A stretch of 58,189 nucleotides of DNA. Source: Muribaculaceae bacterium. Its GTDB lineage: Bacteria > Bacteroidota > Bacteroidia > Bacteroidales > Muribaculaceae. The stretch lies in contig JAMPAX010000010.1 of assembly GCA_023667015.1 (NCBI GenBank), forward strand, positions 1 to 58,189, read 5' to 3'. A program made the position numbers and the translations under genes. Below, one piece after another: positions 43,521 through 52,087 of the stretch. The notes under the pieces were generated by a model. That model was not told where the DNA came from and did no database searches. It worked only from the letters and a program-made list of their open reading frames with translations. The first letter of the stretch is position 1. The number at the start of each line of letters is the position of its first letter.

Positions 43521-43549
43521 AAAAAGCGCCTTCAAAAGGGGCGCTTTTT
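43521..43549 (+). terminator. Intrinsic terminator after ribD
   Basis: Ten-pair stem (43521-43530 with 43540-43549), GC-rich at the loop end, flanked by A and T runs, so it could serve both directions. Confidence 0.85.
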
Positions 43550-43561
43550 AACAATTAATGC

Positions 43562-43569
43562 TAAATTTG
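43562..43569 (+). promoter_or_regulatory. -7 box of the DUF6242-porG-uppS-bamA operon
   Basis: TAAATTTG, 28 nt before the GTG start of the DUF6242 gene; no clear -33 box because the terminator occupies that place. Confidence 0.55.
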
Positions 43570-43597
43570 CAAGTTGAAACATTAGCGACTATTATCT

Positions 43598-45112
43598 GTG
43601 AAACGACATAATATTCTTTTCAGATTCGCCGCCGATATTTTTCTGGCGCTATTATCCGTAGGTGTCGTGGCCTGCAATGATGATTCCGAGTCCATCGACA
43701 AGTCGGAAATCGTTTCCGTTGAGTCCGTGGCTGTCAATGCCTTCTCTCTGGAGGCTAATGCCAGAGTGCTCTCGGGTCTTGACTCTGTTTTTTTCTCAGT
43801 TGATCTCGAACATGGAGTCATCTTCAACGCTGATTCTCTACCGAAGGGCACCGATGTCAGCGCGCTTGTGGCTAAAATCACTTATCCATCTTCGGTCAGC
43901 TCTGCTATCGTGGAAATGAATGGCGGCTCTAAACGTACGGGCACCATCAATTATCTCGACAACCCTACCGACACCATCGACTTTTCCGGACAAGTAACCC
44001 TGCGCCTCGCTACAGGCTCAGGACTTGAGAAGTCTTACCGCCTTAAGGTAAATGTTCACAATTCCAATCCGGACTCCCTTATTTGGGATAAAATAGCTTA
44101 TTCTACTATCCCCTCCCGACTCTCAGCTCCCAAAGCTCAGAAAACAATCGCCTTCAATGGAGGCACACTCTGTATGATTGAAGAAAGGGATGGCTCCTAC
44201 ACTCGCGCTTTCCTCCAGGAGAAGGCTTCCGAATGGCAGAAATCTATATGGAATACTACGTTCCTACCGCGTCTTTCTTCCCTTACGGCTGTGGGGCAGT
44301 CGCTTTATATCCTATCTGCTGACGGAACTCTAATGAGCTCCTCTGATGGGGTGTCTTGGATCTCTACATCGCAGACCTGGCATAGCATTATTGGGCCCTA
44401 TGACTCCGCTCTGCTCGGCATCAAGATTGCAGATGGCAAATATTGGCACACTTCGTACCCGGATACTACGACTGATACCGAGCTTGAACAAGGATTCCCG
44501 ATTTCCGGATTCTCCAACTCCGGCTCTTTTACTTCTGTATGGGCTGCTGAACCTACAACGTTCATCGTTGGAGGTACTGACGCAGCCGGAAAGAAGGTTG
44601 CGGCTACGTGGGCTTATGATGGAAGCCGCTGGGCCAACATCTCCAACCGACCGCTCGCCCCTCTGCAAAACGCTTCTATTTTTCCATATTACTCTTTCCG
44701 CAATTCCGCTTCCGGAGCTTGGTCGCAAAATGAATATTCTGTTTGGCTCGCTCTTGGCGGCACAGCCAAAGATGGCTCTTTAAATAAGTCGGTATTTATT
44801 TCCTACGACAATGGCGTAAACTGGGAGAAGGCTCCACAACTCTTGCAACTTCCCGACTATATCAATGCCCTCAACAGCCCTGACATTCTCGTAGCTTCCA
44901 TCCCTATGAGAGCCGATCTGGCCGACAACTGGAAATCTACCGTCAGCGCTCGCCCTACAGGCGCTCGAATAACGTACTCTATTGATGGCAACACCATACA
45001 TTGGGAATGCCCCTACGTATATTTCTATGGTGGCACTGACGCTGCCGGTGTCTTAAATGATAAAATATGGCGTGGCGTGCTTGCCCGTCTCTCTTTTGCT
45101 CCTCTCTTCTAA
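43598..45112 (+). CDS. DUF6242-type lipoprotein
   Basis: A 504-residue lipoprotein (lipobox GVVAC near residue 26) starting with GTG. The first ~120 residues are beta-rich (VESVAVNAFSLEANARVLSGLDSVFFSVDLEHG), and the rest has kelch/propeller-like blades with SSDGVSWISTS, YDNGVNWEKAP and FYGGTDAAGVLNDKIWRGVL. Bacteroidales encode such proteins ahead of porG-uppS-bamA. Its function is unknown; a propeller partner in the outer envelope is a reasonable guess. Confidence 0.75.
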   Translation: MKRHNILFRFAADIFLALLSVGVVACNDDSESIDKSEIVSVESVAVNAFSLEANARVLSGLDSVFFSVDLEHGVIFNADSLPKGTDVSALVAKITYPSSVSSAIVEMNGGSKRTGTINYLDNPTDTIDFSGQVTLRLATGSGLEKSYRLKVNVHNSNPDSLIWDKIAYSTIPSRLSAPKAQKTIAFNGGTLCMIEERDGSYTRAFLQEKASEWQKSIWNTTFLPRLSSLTAVGQSLYILSADGTLMSSSDGVSWISTSQTWHSIIGPYDSALLGIKIADGKYWHTSYPDTTTDTELEQGFPISGFSNSGSFTSVWAAEPTTFIVGGTDAAGKKVAATWAYDGSRWANISNRPLAPLQNASIFPYYSFRNSASGAWSQNEYSVWLALGGTAKDGSLNKSVFISYDNGVNWEKAPQLLQLPDYINALNSPDILVASIPMRADLADNWKSTVSARPTGARITYSIDGNTIHWECPYVYFYGGTDAAGVLNDKIWRGVLARLSFAPLF

Positions 45113-45122
45113 TTATATAATT

Positions 45123-45815
45123 ATGTCTTATATCCGTCGTATCTTTATCGCCCTTTGCCTCGCCTTGACTGCCTTTGCTATCCCAAAGGCAGCTATGGCT
45201 CAGGAGGACTTCCGCTTTGATATCGGAGGAGGCATCGGCATGACCGGATATCTGGGAGATGCCAACACGGCGAACCTCTATCGAAATCCGAAATGGGATA
45301 TCGAACTGCTATTCAGATACATTCTGAATCCTCGATGGAATTTCAAGACTAACTTTTATGTAGGTGCACTCGGGGGCGACTCCTCTCAGATGACCAACGT
45401 CTTCCCAAGTGATAATTTTAAGTTCTCTACTACTTTCTATGAGATAGGAGAAATCGCTGAGTTTCATTTCTTCGAATATGGCATGGGAGAATATTACCGC
45501 AAGCTAAAACGCTGGACCCCCTATATTGCAGCCGGACTCAGTGCTACAGCCTGGAGCGTTGATGGCCACACCTATGCGGGGTTTACAATCCCTCTCGGTG
45601 TCGGCTTTAAATATAAGCCTTCTCGACGCCTGAATCTTGGTCTCGAATTTCTCATGAAGAAAACCTTCTCCGACCGCCTCGATGGCGACCATCTGAAGGA
45701 CCCTTTTATGATCAAAAGCTCTTTCGCTAAGAATACGGACTGGTATTCCACACTGACCCTTACTATCTCTTATGAGTTCAGCAAGAGGTGTGCCGTATGC
45801 CATTATAAAGATTAA
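45123..45815 (+). CDS. porG: DUF6089 family protein (PorG-like)
   Basis: A 230-residue outer-membrane protein with a signal peptide ending near AAMAQ and an 8-stranded barrel-like pattern (FDIGGGIGMTGYLGDANTANLYRNPKWDIELLFRY). P. gingivalis PorG belongs to this family, is linked to the GldKN (PorKN) ring, and its gene also precedes uppS and bamA. The ATG at 45123 was chosen because the signal peptide begins there. Confidence 0.85.
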   Translation: MSYIRRIFIALCLALTAFAIPKAAMAQEDFRFDIGGGIGMTGYLGDANTANLYRNPKWDIELLFRYILNPRWNFKTNFYVGALGGDSSQMTNVFPSDNFKFSTTFYEIGEIAEFHFFEYGMGEYYRKLKRWTPYIAAGLSATAWSVDGHTYAGFTIPLGVGFKYKPSRRLNLGLEFLMKKTFSDRLDGDHLKDPFMIKSSFAKNTDWYSTLTLTISYEFSKRCAVCHYKD

Positions 45816-45851
45816 CACGGATAAAGATTAACACGGAATAGATTTACACGG
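45805..45851 (+). repeat. Tandem repeat between porG and uppS
   Basis: Two identical 16-bp copies of ATAAAGATTAACACGG (45805-45820, 45821-45836) and a third, shorter and changed copy AATAGATTTACACGG (45837-45851). The first copy supplies the porG stop codon and the last ends right at the uppS ATG. Confidence 0.85.
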
Positions 45852-46634
45852 ATGTCTATGCAAATGGAAGATTTCAATAGTATCACCTCCCGACTCGACA
45901 TGAGCCGCTTGCCACGCCACGTCGCCATGATTATGGATGGCAACGGACGCTGGGCTCGTCGGCAAATGCAGGCGCGAAGTGCCGGACATGCCGAGGGGGT
46001 TTCTACCGTAAGACGTGTGACTGAACTTTCCTCCGACCTCGGAATTAAATATCTCACTCTCTACGCCTTCTCTACTGAAAATTGGAACCGTCCCTCCGAT
46101 GAAGTAGACACCCTGATGTATCTTATCGGTTGGGCTATCGAACGCGAATTGCCCGACCTGATACGCAACAATGTCAAAATCCATCTGATTGGCGACATCG
46201 ACAGAATCCCGCCCGAAGCCAGACAAAAACTCCTCGACAGTCGCGATGCTACTGCCAATTGCTCCGGACTTAACCTCTCTATATGCCTAAGCTACTCCTC
46301 GCGCTGGGAAATAACTCGCGCTGCTCGTATTCTTGCTGAAAAAGCCGTTAAAGGCGAGATTTCTCCCAATGTCATCTCTGAAGAGATGTTCAACTCCGCT
46401 CTCATCACCGCCGAGACTGCCAACATCCCTGATGTTGACTTGCTAATACGCACAGGCGGCGAAAAACGGATTAGCAACTATCTGCTATGGCAGATTGCTT
46501 ATAGTGAACTTTATTTTACCGATATCCTCTGGCCCGATTTCTCAAAAAGCGATTATGCCGATGCTATTGCTGACTTTCAAAATCGTGAACGTCGTTTCGG
46601 ACTCACAAGCGACCAGATTAATCCTTTAAGGTAA
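45852..46634 (+). CDS. uppS: Isoprenyl transferase (undecaprenyl diphosphate synthase)
   Basis: A 260-residue cis-prenyltransferase making the lipid carrier used for peptidoglycan and O-antigen synthesis. The catalytic segment HVAMIMDGNGRWA holds the key Asp, with FSTENWNRP and LLIRTGGEKRISNYLLWQIAYSELYF downstream. The start lies directly after the tandem repeat; the first ~20 residues vary among relatives. Confidence 0.95.
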   Translation: MSMQMEDFNSITSRLDMSRLPRHVAMIMDGNGRWARRQMQARSAGHAEGVSTVRRVTELSSDLGIKYLTLYAFSTENWNRPSDEVDTLMYLIGWAIERELPDLIRNNVKIHLIGDIDRIPPEARQKLLDSRDATANCSGLNLSICLSYSSRWEITRAARILAEKAVKGEISPNVISEEMFNSALITAETANIPDVDLLIRTGGEKRISNYLLWQIAYSELYFTDILWPDFSKSDYADAIADFQNRERRFGLTSDQINPLR

Positions 46635-46643
46635 TTCTCCATT

Positions 46644-49271
46644 ATGTCTTCACACCTCAGAATATTTCTGCTCTCTCTAATCGCTACGCTCCCGGTGCTG
46701 GCATCTGCTCAGCTCCCCACGGATACGGTCTTTGAACCTCAGATAATCTACTCCCCGATTCCTAAACAATACGAAATCGCCGATATATCCGTAACCGGGG
46801 TGCCGACCTCCGACGCTTATATGATTGTAGATTTCTCCGGACTATCTATCGGTGAGAAAATTGAAATCCCGGGTGATGCCATTACTGCTGCCACAAAACG
46901 CTTCTGGCGACAGAATCTTTATTCAAAGGTGCAGATTTCTGTGTCCAAAATGGTGGGCGATAAGGTATGGCTGAATATCAACCTTAAACAACAACCACGA
47001 ATGTCGGAACTGAGATTCTCAGGAGTCAAGGGTGGAGAAAAAAAGGAGCTGACAGAACGCCTGTCGATGGTGGAGGGCCAGCAGATTACCCCCAACATTC
47101 TGGCTCGTGCCAAACAGATTATCGAAAAGTATTATGCCGACAAGGGTTTCAAAAACGCTAAGGTATCAATTCTGCAACAACCCGACCTGAGCAAGGATAA
47201 TCAGGTTATTCTAAATGTGGACATCAACCGTCACAATAAGGTCAAGGTACATAAAATTTATGTCAATGGCAATCAGGTGTTATCCGACCGGCGTGTTAAG
47301 AACGCCATGAAGAAGACTAACGAAAACGGCAACATTCTAAATCTTTTCAAGCAAAAGAAGTTTGTAGACACTGATTATGCCGACGACAAGGTGCGAATCA
47401 TTCAGAAATATAATGAACTCGGATATCGGGACGCGCGCCTTGTAAGCGACTCTGTAGTCCCTTATTCCGATGGCCTTGTCGATGTCCATATTACAGTGGA
47501 TGAGGGCAAAAAGTACTATATCTCGGATATTTCATGGGTCGGCAACACAATCTATCCCACGGAGACTCTGCAGACTATTCTTGACATTTACCCCGGTGAT
47601 GTCTACAACCAGAAGCGCCTTGACAAGCGTACCCGTGAGGATGATGATGCCGTGGCTAACCTTTATCTTGACAACGGCTATCTATTCTTCAATATCGTCC
47701 CTATTGAGGAAACCGTACAGGGCGACAGCATCGCTCTGCAAATGAGGATTCTGGAGGGACCACAAGCCAGAATCAACCGCGTAGTTATCAATGGCAACGA
47801 CCAGCTCTACGAGAAGGTAATCCGCCGTGAGCTCCGCGTTCGCCCCGGTGAGCTTTTCTCAAAGAGCGACCTTATGCGCTCAGCTCGTGAAATCGCAGCT
47901 TCCGGCCATTTCAATCCTGAGACTATGGGCATAAATCCCCAACCCAACGAAGAGGATGGCACCGTAGATATCGTCTTTGACCTCGAATCGAAAGCTAACG
48001 ATAAGGTACAATTATCCTTCGGTTGGGGACAGAGTGGCGTGACCGGACAACTCGCTCTATCATTCTCTAACTTCTCTATTAAGAATCTCTTTAACCCCTC
48101 TTCGTATAAGGGTATAATCCCGCGTGGAGATGGTCAGACTTTCTCTATTTCCGCACAAACCAATGCCAAATATTATCAGAGCTACAACATCTCGTTCTTC
48201 GACCCCTGGATTGGCGGTAAACGACCCAATTCTTTTTCCCTATCTCTGGACTATAGCCGGTCTACGGGTATCAACCAAAGCTTCTATAACTCCAACTGGA
48301 GTAATGCTTATCTATACTCGCTCTATAATAATGGCTCCTACGGCAGCAATTTCAATACATATTCCTATGAGAATGCCTACGACCCCAATAAGGTACTTCA
48401 GATGGCAGGTGTTTCAGTAGGCTTCGGTACGCGTATGACTTGGCCCGACGACTATTTCCAATTCCAAGCTACTCTGGCTTATCGCTGGTATTATCTTAAG
48501 AACTGGGACTATCTCTACTACATGAACAACGGTACGTCAAATACTATTACCCTCGGACTTAGCCTATCGCGTACAAGTATCGACAATCCTATCTACACTC
48601 GTCGTGGCTCTCAGTTCTCTCTGGACCTCACGCTGACTCCTCCGGCACGATTCTTCCAGCGCCACAAGGACTGGGATAAACTGGCCTATGAAGCTAACAC
48701 TCTTCATAACGAGAATGCTAAGGCCGAAATCTACAAATGGATTGAATATTATAAAATCAAGTTTAAGAGTAAAACCTATACTCCCCTCACCGATCCGGAA
48801 GGTCAATGGACTCTTGTGCTAATGACGCGTGCGGACTTCGGTCTTCTCGGCTCCTACAATAACAAGTTTAAGACTCCCTTTGAGACTTTCTATTTCGGTG
48901 GAGATGGAATGTCGGGTAGCTATACCTACGCTACTGAAACAGTGGCAATGCGTGGTTATGAAAACGGCCAGTTTACCCCCTGGGGCTACGAAGGTTATGC
49001 TTATGGACGCTTCGGAATGGAGCTTCATTTCCCATTCATGCTCCAACCATCTACGACTATCTATGCCCTCGCCTTCGTAGAGGCCGGGAATTGCTGGACC
49101 TCTATTAAGGACTTCTCACCTTTCAATCTTAAACGCTCAGCCGGCATCGGTGCCCGTATTTATCTCTCTATGCTCGGTTTCCTCGGTATTGACTGGGGCT
49201 ACGGTTTCGACAAAGTATGGGGACGCCGTGGAGGCGGTCAGCTCCACTTCGTTCTCGGCCAAGAATTCTAA
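46644..49271 (+). CDS. bamA: Outer membrane protein assembly factor BamA
   Basis: An 875-residue Omp85 protein: signal peptide (FLLSLIATLPVLASA), about five POTRA domains (residues ~40-440; e.g. KKYYISDISWVGNTIYPTETLQTIL) and a C-terminal barrel whose last residue is Phe (HFVLGQEF). It inserts beta-barrel proteins, which here would include PorT, PorP, PorG and DUF5723. It lies 9 nt after uppS. Bacteroidota BamA often carries extended extracellular loops, consistent with this length. Confidence 0.95.
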   Translation: MSSHLRIFLLSLIATLPVLASAQLPTDTVFEPQIIYSPIPKQYEIADISVTGVPTSDAYMIVDFSGLSIGEKIEIPGDAITAATKRFWRQNLYSKVQISVSKMVGDKVWLNINLKQQPRMSELRFSGVKGGEKKELTERLSMVEGQQITPNILARAKQIIEKYYADKGFKNAKVSILQQPDLSKDNQVILNVDINRHNKVKVHKIYVNGNQVLSDRRVKNAMKKTNENGNILNLFKQKKFVDTDYADDKVRIIQKYNELGYRDARLVSDSVVPYSDGLVDVHITVDEGKKYYISDISWVGNTIYPTETLQTILDIYPGDVYNQKRLDKRTREDDDAVANLYLDNGYLFFNIVPIEETVQGDSIALQMRILEGPQARINRVVINGNDQLYEKVIRRELRVRPGELFSKSDLMRSAREIAASGHFNPETMGINPQPNEEDGTVDIVFDLESKANDKVQLSFGWGQSGVTGQLALSFSNFSIKNLFNPSSYKGIIPRGDGQTFSISAQTNAKYYQSYNISFFDPWIGGKRPNSFSLSLDYSRSTGINQSFYNSNWSNAYLYSLYNNGSYGSNFNTYSYENAYDPNKVLQMAGVSVGFGTRMTWPDDYFQFQATLAYRWYYLKNWDYLYYMNNGTSNTITLGLSLSRTSIDNPIYTRRGSQFSLDLTLTPPARFFQRHKDWDKLAYEANTLHNENAKAEIYKWIEYYKIKFKSKTYTPLTDPEGQWTLVLMTRADFGLLGSYNNKFKTPFETFYFGGDGMSGSYTYATETVAMRGYENGQFTPWGYEGYAYGRFGMELHFPFMLQPSTTIYALAFVEAGNCWTSIKDFSPFNLKRSAGIGARIYLSMLGFLGIDWGYGFDKVWGRRGGGQLHFVLGQEF

Positions 49272-49369
49272 TCCATATTTTAGAAACTACGTAAACTACT
49301 ACCGCTAATACTTCGTTTAAACTTTAGACGGCTAATGCTGTCTTAAGTTAAAACAAAAACTCTAATAAT

Positions 49370-49885
49370 ATGAAAAAACTAATCATCGCCTCCTTACTTG
49401 CTATATTCAGCGTCCTTGGCACCTACGCTCAGAAATTCGCCATCGTAGATATGGACTATATCCTCAGAAATGTCCCGGCTTATGAGATGGCCAACGAACA
49501 GCTCAACCAAGTATCTCAACGCTGGGAAAAAGAAGTGACCGAACTCTCAAAAGAGGCCGAAAACCTCTATAAAAACTATCAGAGCGAAATGGTCTTCCTC
49601 ACAGACGACCAAAAGAAAAAACGCGAAGAGGAAATCGTTGCAAAAGAAAAAGAAGTCACCGACTTGAGATATAAATACTTCGGCCCGGAAGGTGAACTCT
49701 ACAAGAAGCGTCAAAGCCTCATGAAGCCTATCCAAGAAGACGTCTACAACGCTATCAAGGCCGTAGCCGAAGAGAAAGGATATCAAGCTATTTTTGACCG
49801 TGCCTCTTCGCAGAGTATTGTATTCGCAAGCCCTCGAATCGATATCAGCAACGATATCCTCGCCAAACTCGGATACTCCAAATAA
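49370..49885 (+). CDS. OmpH/Skp family periplasmic chaperone (first copy)
   Basis: A 171-residue protein with a signal peptide ending near GTYAQ, opening KFAIVDMDYILRNVPAYEMA and a long coiled coil (~45-125), the Skp layout of a trimeric chaperone for unfolded outer-membrane proteins. It lies 98 nt after bamA. Confidence 0.92.
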   Translation: MKKLIIASLLAIFSVLGTYAQKFAIVDMDYILRNVPAYEMANEQLNQVSQRWEKEVTELSKEAENLYKNYQSEMVFLTDDQKKKREEEIVAKEKEVTDLRYKYFGPEGELYKKRQSLMKPIQEDVYNAIKAVAEEKGYQAIFDRASSQSIVFASPRIDISNDILAKLGYSK

Positions 49886-49916
49886 TCCTTCCTCTCACCT
49901 CACAATTATACGGAAT

Positions 49917-49947
49917 TTTGACATATGGTCAGAATGATGTAAATTTG
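49917..49947 (+). promoter_or_regulatory. Promoter of the second ompH gene
   Basis: TTTG (49917-49920), 19-nt spacer, TAAATTTG (49940-49947), 39 nt before the ATG. Confidence 0.85.
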
Positions 49948-49986
49948 CATCCGAAAATATAACTATAATTTTAACACTTTAATATA

Positions 49987-50493
49987 ATGCTTAAGAAATT
50001 CCTTCTGGCTTTAGCGCTTTTCCTCCCCTGCATCGCTTCTGCCCAGACTCTTAAAATTGGCCTGGTAAACACCCAGGATGTTATCGTTGCTCTCCCTGAA
50101 TTCACTGCTGCTCAAAATACTCTCAAAGAGATGCAGACTAAAATCGAAGGTCAGTTCAAAGAGCTTGAAACTGAGATGTCTAAACTCATGCAGGAATACG
50201 ACGCAATGCCTCAAACTGAGCTCAAAGCTATCAGAGACCGTAAAGCTAAAGATATTCAGGACCTTCAGCAAAAGGCTCAGATCTTCGAACAGCAAGCCTC
50301 ACAAGAACTCCAGCAAAAGCAAGAAGAACTCTTTCAGCCTATTTTCACCAAGGTACGCGGTGCTATCGAATCCGTAGGTCGTGAAGGAGGATACAGCCTT
50401 ATTCAAGAAAATTCAGCTCAGTCGGTATACTACTTCGCAAACCCGGTAGAAGATATTACCCCTCTGGTGAAAGCCAAACTCAACATAAAATAA
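49987..50493 (+). CDS. OmpH/Skp family periplasmic chaperone (second copy)
   Basis: A 168-residue protein with signal peptide (LLALALFLPCIASAQ) and Skp-type coiled coil rich in K/E/Q. It shares little sequence with the first copy outside the pattern; tandem ompH genes after bamA are usual in Bacteroidota. It has a separate promoter and terminator, so its level can be set apart from bamA. Confidence 0.92.
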   Translation: MLKKFLLALALFLPCIASAQTLKIGLVNTQDVIVALPEFTAAQNTLKEMQTKIEGQFKELETEMSKLMQEYDAMPQTELKAIRDRKAKDIQDLQQKAQIFEQQASQELQQKQEELFQPIFTKVRGAIESVGREGGYSLIQENSAQSVYYFANPVEDITPLVKAKLNIK

Positions 50494-50512
50494 TCAAATA
50501 TCTCACCATAAG

Positions 50513-50554
50513 GCAGGGAGAACGCCGATGGCGATTCTCCCTGTTAGTTTTTTG
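50513..50554 (+). terminator. Terminator of the second ompH gene
   Basis: Nine-pair outer stem CAGGGAGAA/TTCTCCCTG with an inner CGCC/GGCG stem and one bulged A, followed by TTAGTTTTTT. Confidence 0.85.
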
Positions 50555-50573
50555 TACCCCCCCTAATAACCTA

Positions 50574-51425
50574 ATGTCTGAATTCTACGTCAACTCCACC
50601 CCGGGACCTATCGGTGTCTTCGACTCCGGATATGGGGGACTCACCATCCTCCGAGAAATGCGCAAAACCCTACCTCAATACGATTACCTTTATCTGGGTG
50701 ACAATGCCAGAGCACCCTACGGTGAACGATCATTCGACGTAGTTCATGACTTCACCCTTCAGGCCGTAAAACATCTCTTCACTAAAGGCTGTAATCTTAT
50801 CATCCTCGCTTGCAACACTGCCTCTGCAAAAGCCCTGAGAAGCATACAGCAGGAATACCTCCCCACAGTTTCCCCACTCAAACGTGTACTCGGGGTAATC
50901 ATACCTACCGTAGAAAAACTCGGGGAATTATCTACTTCCGGACATGTCGGCGTCCTTGGAACACCCGGCACTATCCGATCTCACTCTTATCGTCTCGAAA
51001 CAGCCAAACTTTTCCCCGATATGAAAGTCTCAGAACAGGCCGCCCCAATGTGGGTACCTCTCGTTGAAAACGGGGAGGCCGACTCCGATGGCGCCGACTA
51101 TTTCGTAAAAAAATACCTCAATCAAGTTATGGCCACTGACCCCCGGATCGATACCATACTACTGGGATGCACCCACTATCCCATCCTTCTCCCTAAAATC
51201 AGAAAATTCGCTAATCCGGATATAAATATCGTGCCACAAGGCGAAATCGTAGCCGAAAGCCTAAAATCTTACCTCTCCCGTCATCCCGAAATGGATAATA
51301 TTTGTTCTAAATATGGAAGTCTAAACTTTATAACCTCTGAAAATCCGGACAAGTTTAATAGTCTCGCCTCCCTTTTCTTAGGACATGATATTAACGCTCA
51401 GAAAATATCCTGGGAGAATGTTTAG
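50574..51425 (+). CDS. murI: Glutamate racemase MurI
   Basis: A 283-residue enzyme converting L- to D-glutamate for peptidoglycan. The two catalytic cysteines lie in LACNTASA and LGCTHYP, and GVFDSGYGGLTILREM is the family opening. No promoter box is evident between the terminator and the ATG. Confidence 0.96.
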   Translation: MSEFYVNSTPGPIGVFDSGYGGLTILREMRKTLPQYDYLYLGDNARAPYGERSFDVVHDFTLQAVKHLFTKGCNLIILACNTASAKALRSIQQEYLPTVSPLKRVLGVIIPTVEKLGELSTSGHVGVLGTPGTIRSHSYRLETAKLFPDMKVSEQAAPMWVPLVENGEADSDGADYFVKKYLNQVMATDPRIDTILLGCTHYPILLPKIRKFANPDINIVPQGEIVAESLKSYLSRHPEMDNICSKYGSLNFITSENPDKFNSLASLFLGHDINAQKISWENV

Positions 51426-51469
51426 ACTCAATTTATTAGACGCCATATCATAATCTAAATTCAATCACT

Positions 51470-51742
51470 ATGACTCTTGAAGATATAAAAAGTCTCTCCG
51501 ACCAAGGCAAACCTGCCGAAGAGATAATCTCTCGTCTCGATGAATATATCAAAGAAAAGCCCACCGATGATGAGGCGCTGACTATGCGCGGAATGAAACA
51601 TTGGAGCTGCGGCCATCGAGCCGAAGCCATTAACGACTACCTCGCTGCTATCAAACTCAACCCGAATAGTAAAGCAAAAATGGCAATAAAAGCTTCATAC
51701 GAAATCCTTAACTATTACAACAAAGACCTCTACAATCCCTAA
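51470..51742 (+). CDS. Small TPR protein
   Basis: A 90-residue protein without signal peptide. It contains one or two TPR-like units (EEIISRLDEYIKEKPTDDEALTMRGM and HRAEAINDYLAAIKLNPNSKAKM). It may be a small adaptor. It follows murI by 44 nt. Confidence 0.75.
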   Translation: MTLEDIKSLSDQGKPAEEIISRLDEYIKEKPTDDEALTMRGMKHWSCGHRAEAINDYLAAIKLNPNSKAKMAIKASYEILNYYNKDLYNP

Positions 51743-51772
51743 GTTAAGTTGCAGAACAACTCTACTTTGGGA

Positions 51773-51801
51773 GGTTGATAGTTGAAGGTTGATAGTTGAT
51801 A
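51773..51801. repeat. Short tandem repeat GGTTGATAGTTGA
   Basis: Two near-identical copies in a row in the gap before tRNA-Leu. No gene lies between 51743 and 51947; the rest shows nothing clear apart from the tRNA promoter. Confidence 0.5.
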
Positions 51802-51905
51802 AGACAGTCCAAACAGTCGCTGCCCAATTCAGTCGCTGTGGGTTTGCAACACAGACATATAATATCCTAAAAATTCTCTATACCGGCAAAAAAATATAAA
51901 TAATC

Positions 51906-51936
51906 TTTTTTTTAACAGAAAAGATTACTACCTTTG
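51906..51936 (+). promoter_or_regulatory. Promoter of tRNA-Leu
   Basis: TACCTTTG (51929-51936) is a full -7 box; a T run stands at the -33 place. The tRNA begins 11 nt downstream. Confidence 0.75.
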
Positions 51937-51947
51937 CATCCACAAGC

Positions 51948-52032
51948 GCAGAAATGGTGGAATGGTAGACACGAAGGACTTAAAATCCTTTGGCCCTTAT
52001 CGGCTGTGTGGGTTCGAGTCCCACTTTCTGTA
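51948..52032 (+). tRNA. tRNA-Leu (anticodon TAA)
   Basis: 85 nt with acceptor GCAGAAA/TTTCTGT, anticodon stem AAGGA/TCCTT, loop CTTAAAA with TAA at 51981-51983, a long variable arm as in class II tRNAs, and T-loop TTCGAGT. Discriminator A; CCA not encoded. Confidence 0.95.
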
Positions 52033-52043
52033 CTAATCCTTTA

Positions 52044-52082
52044 GCCTCTATCTCCCAGGAGATAGAGGCCTTCATTCTTTTT
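52044..52082 (+). terminator. Terminator after tRNA-Leu
   Basis: Perfect 11-bp stem GCCTCTATCTC/GAGATAGAGGC, 4-nt loop, then CTTCATTCTTTTTT. The next start codon is only 5 nt further. Confidence 0.85.
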
Positions 52083-52087
52083 AACCC

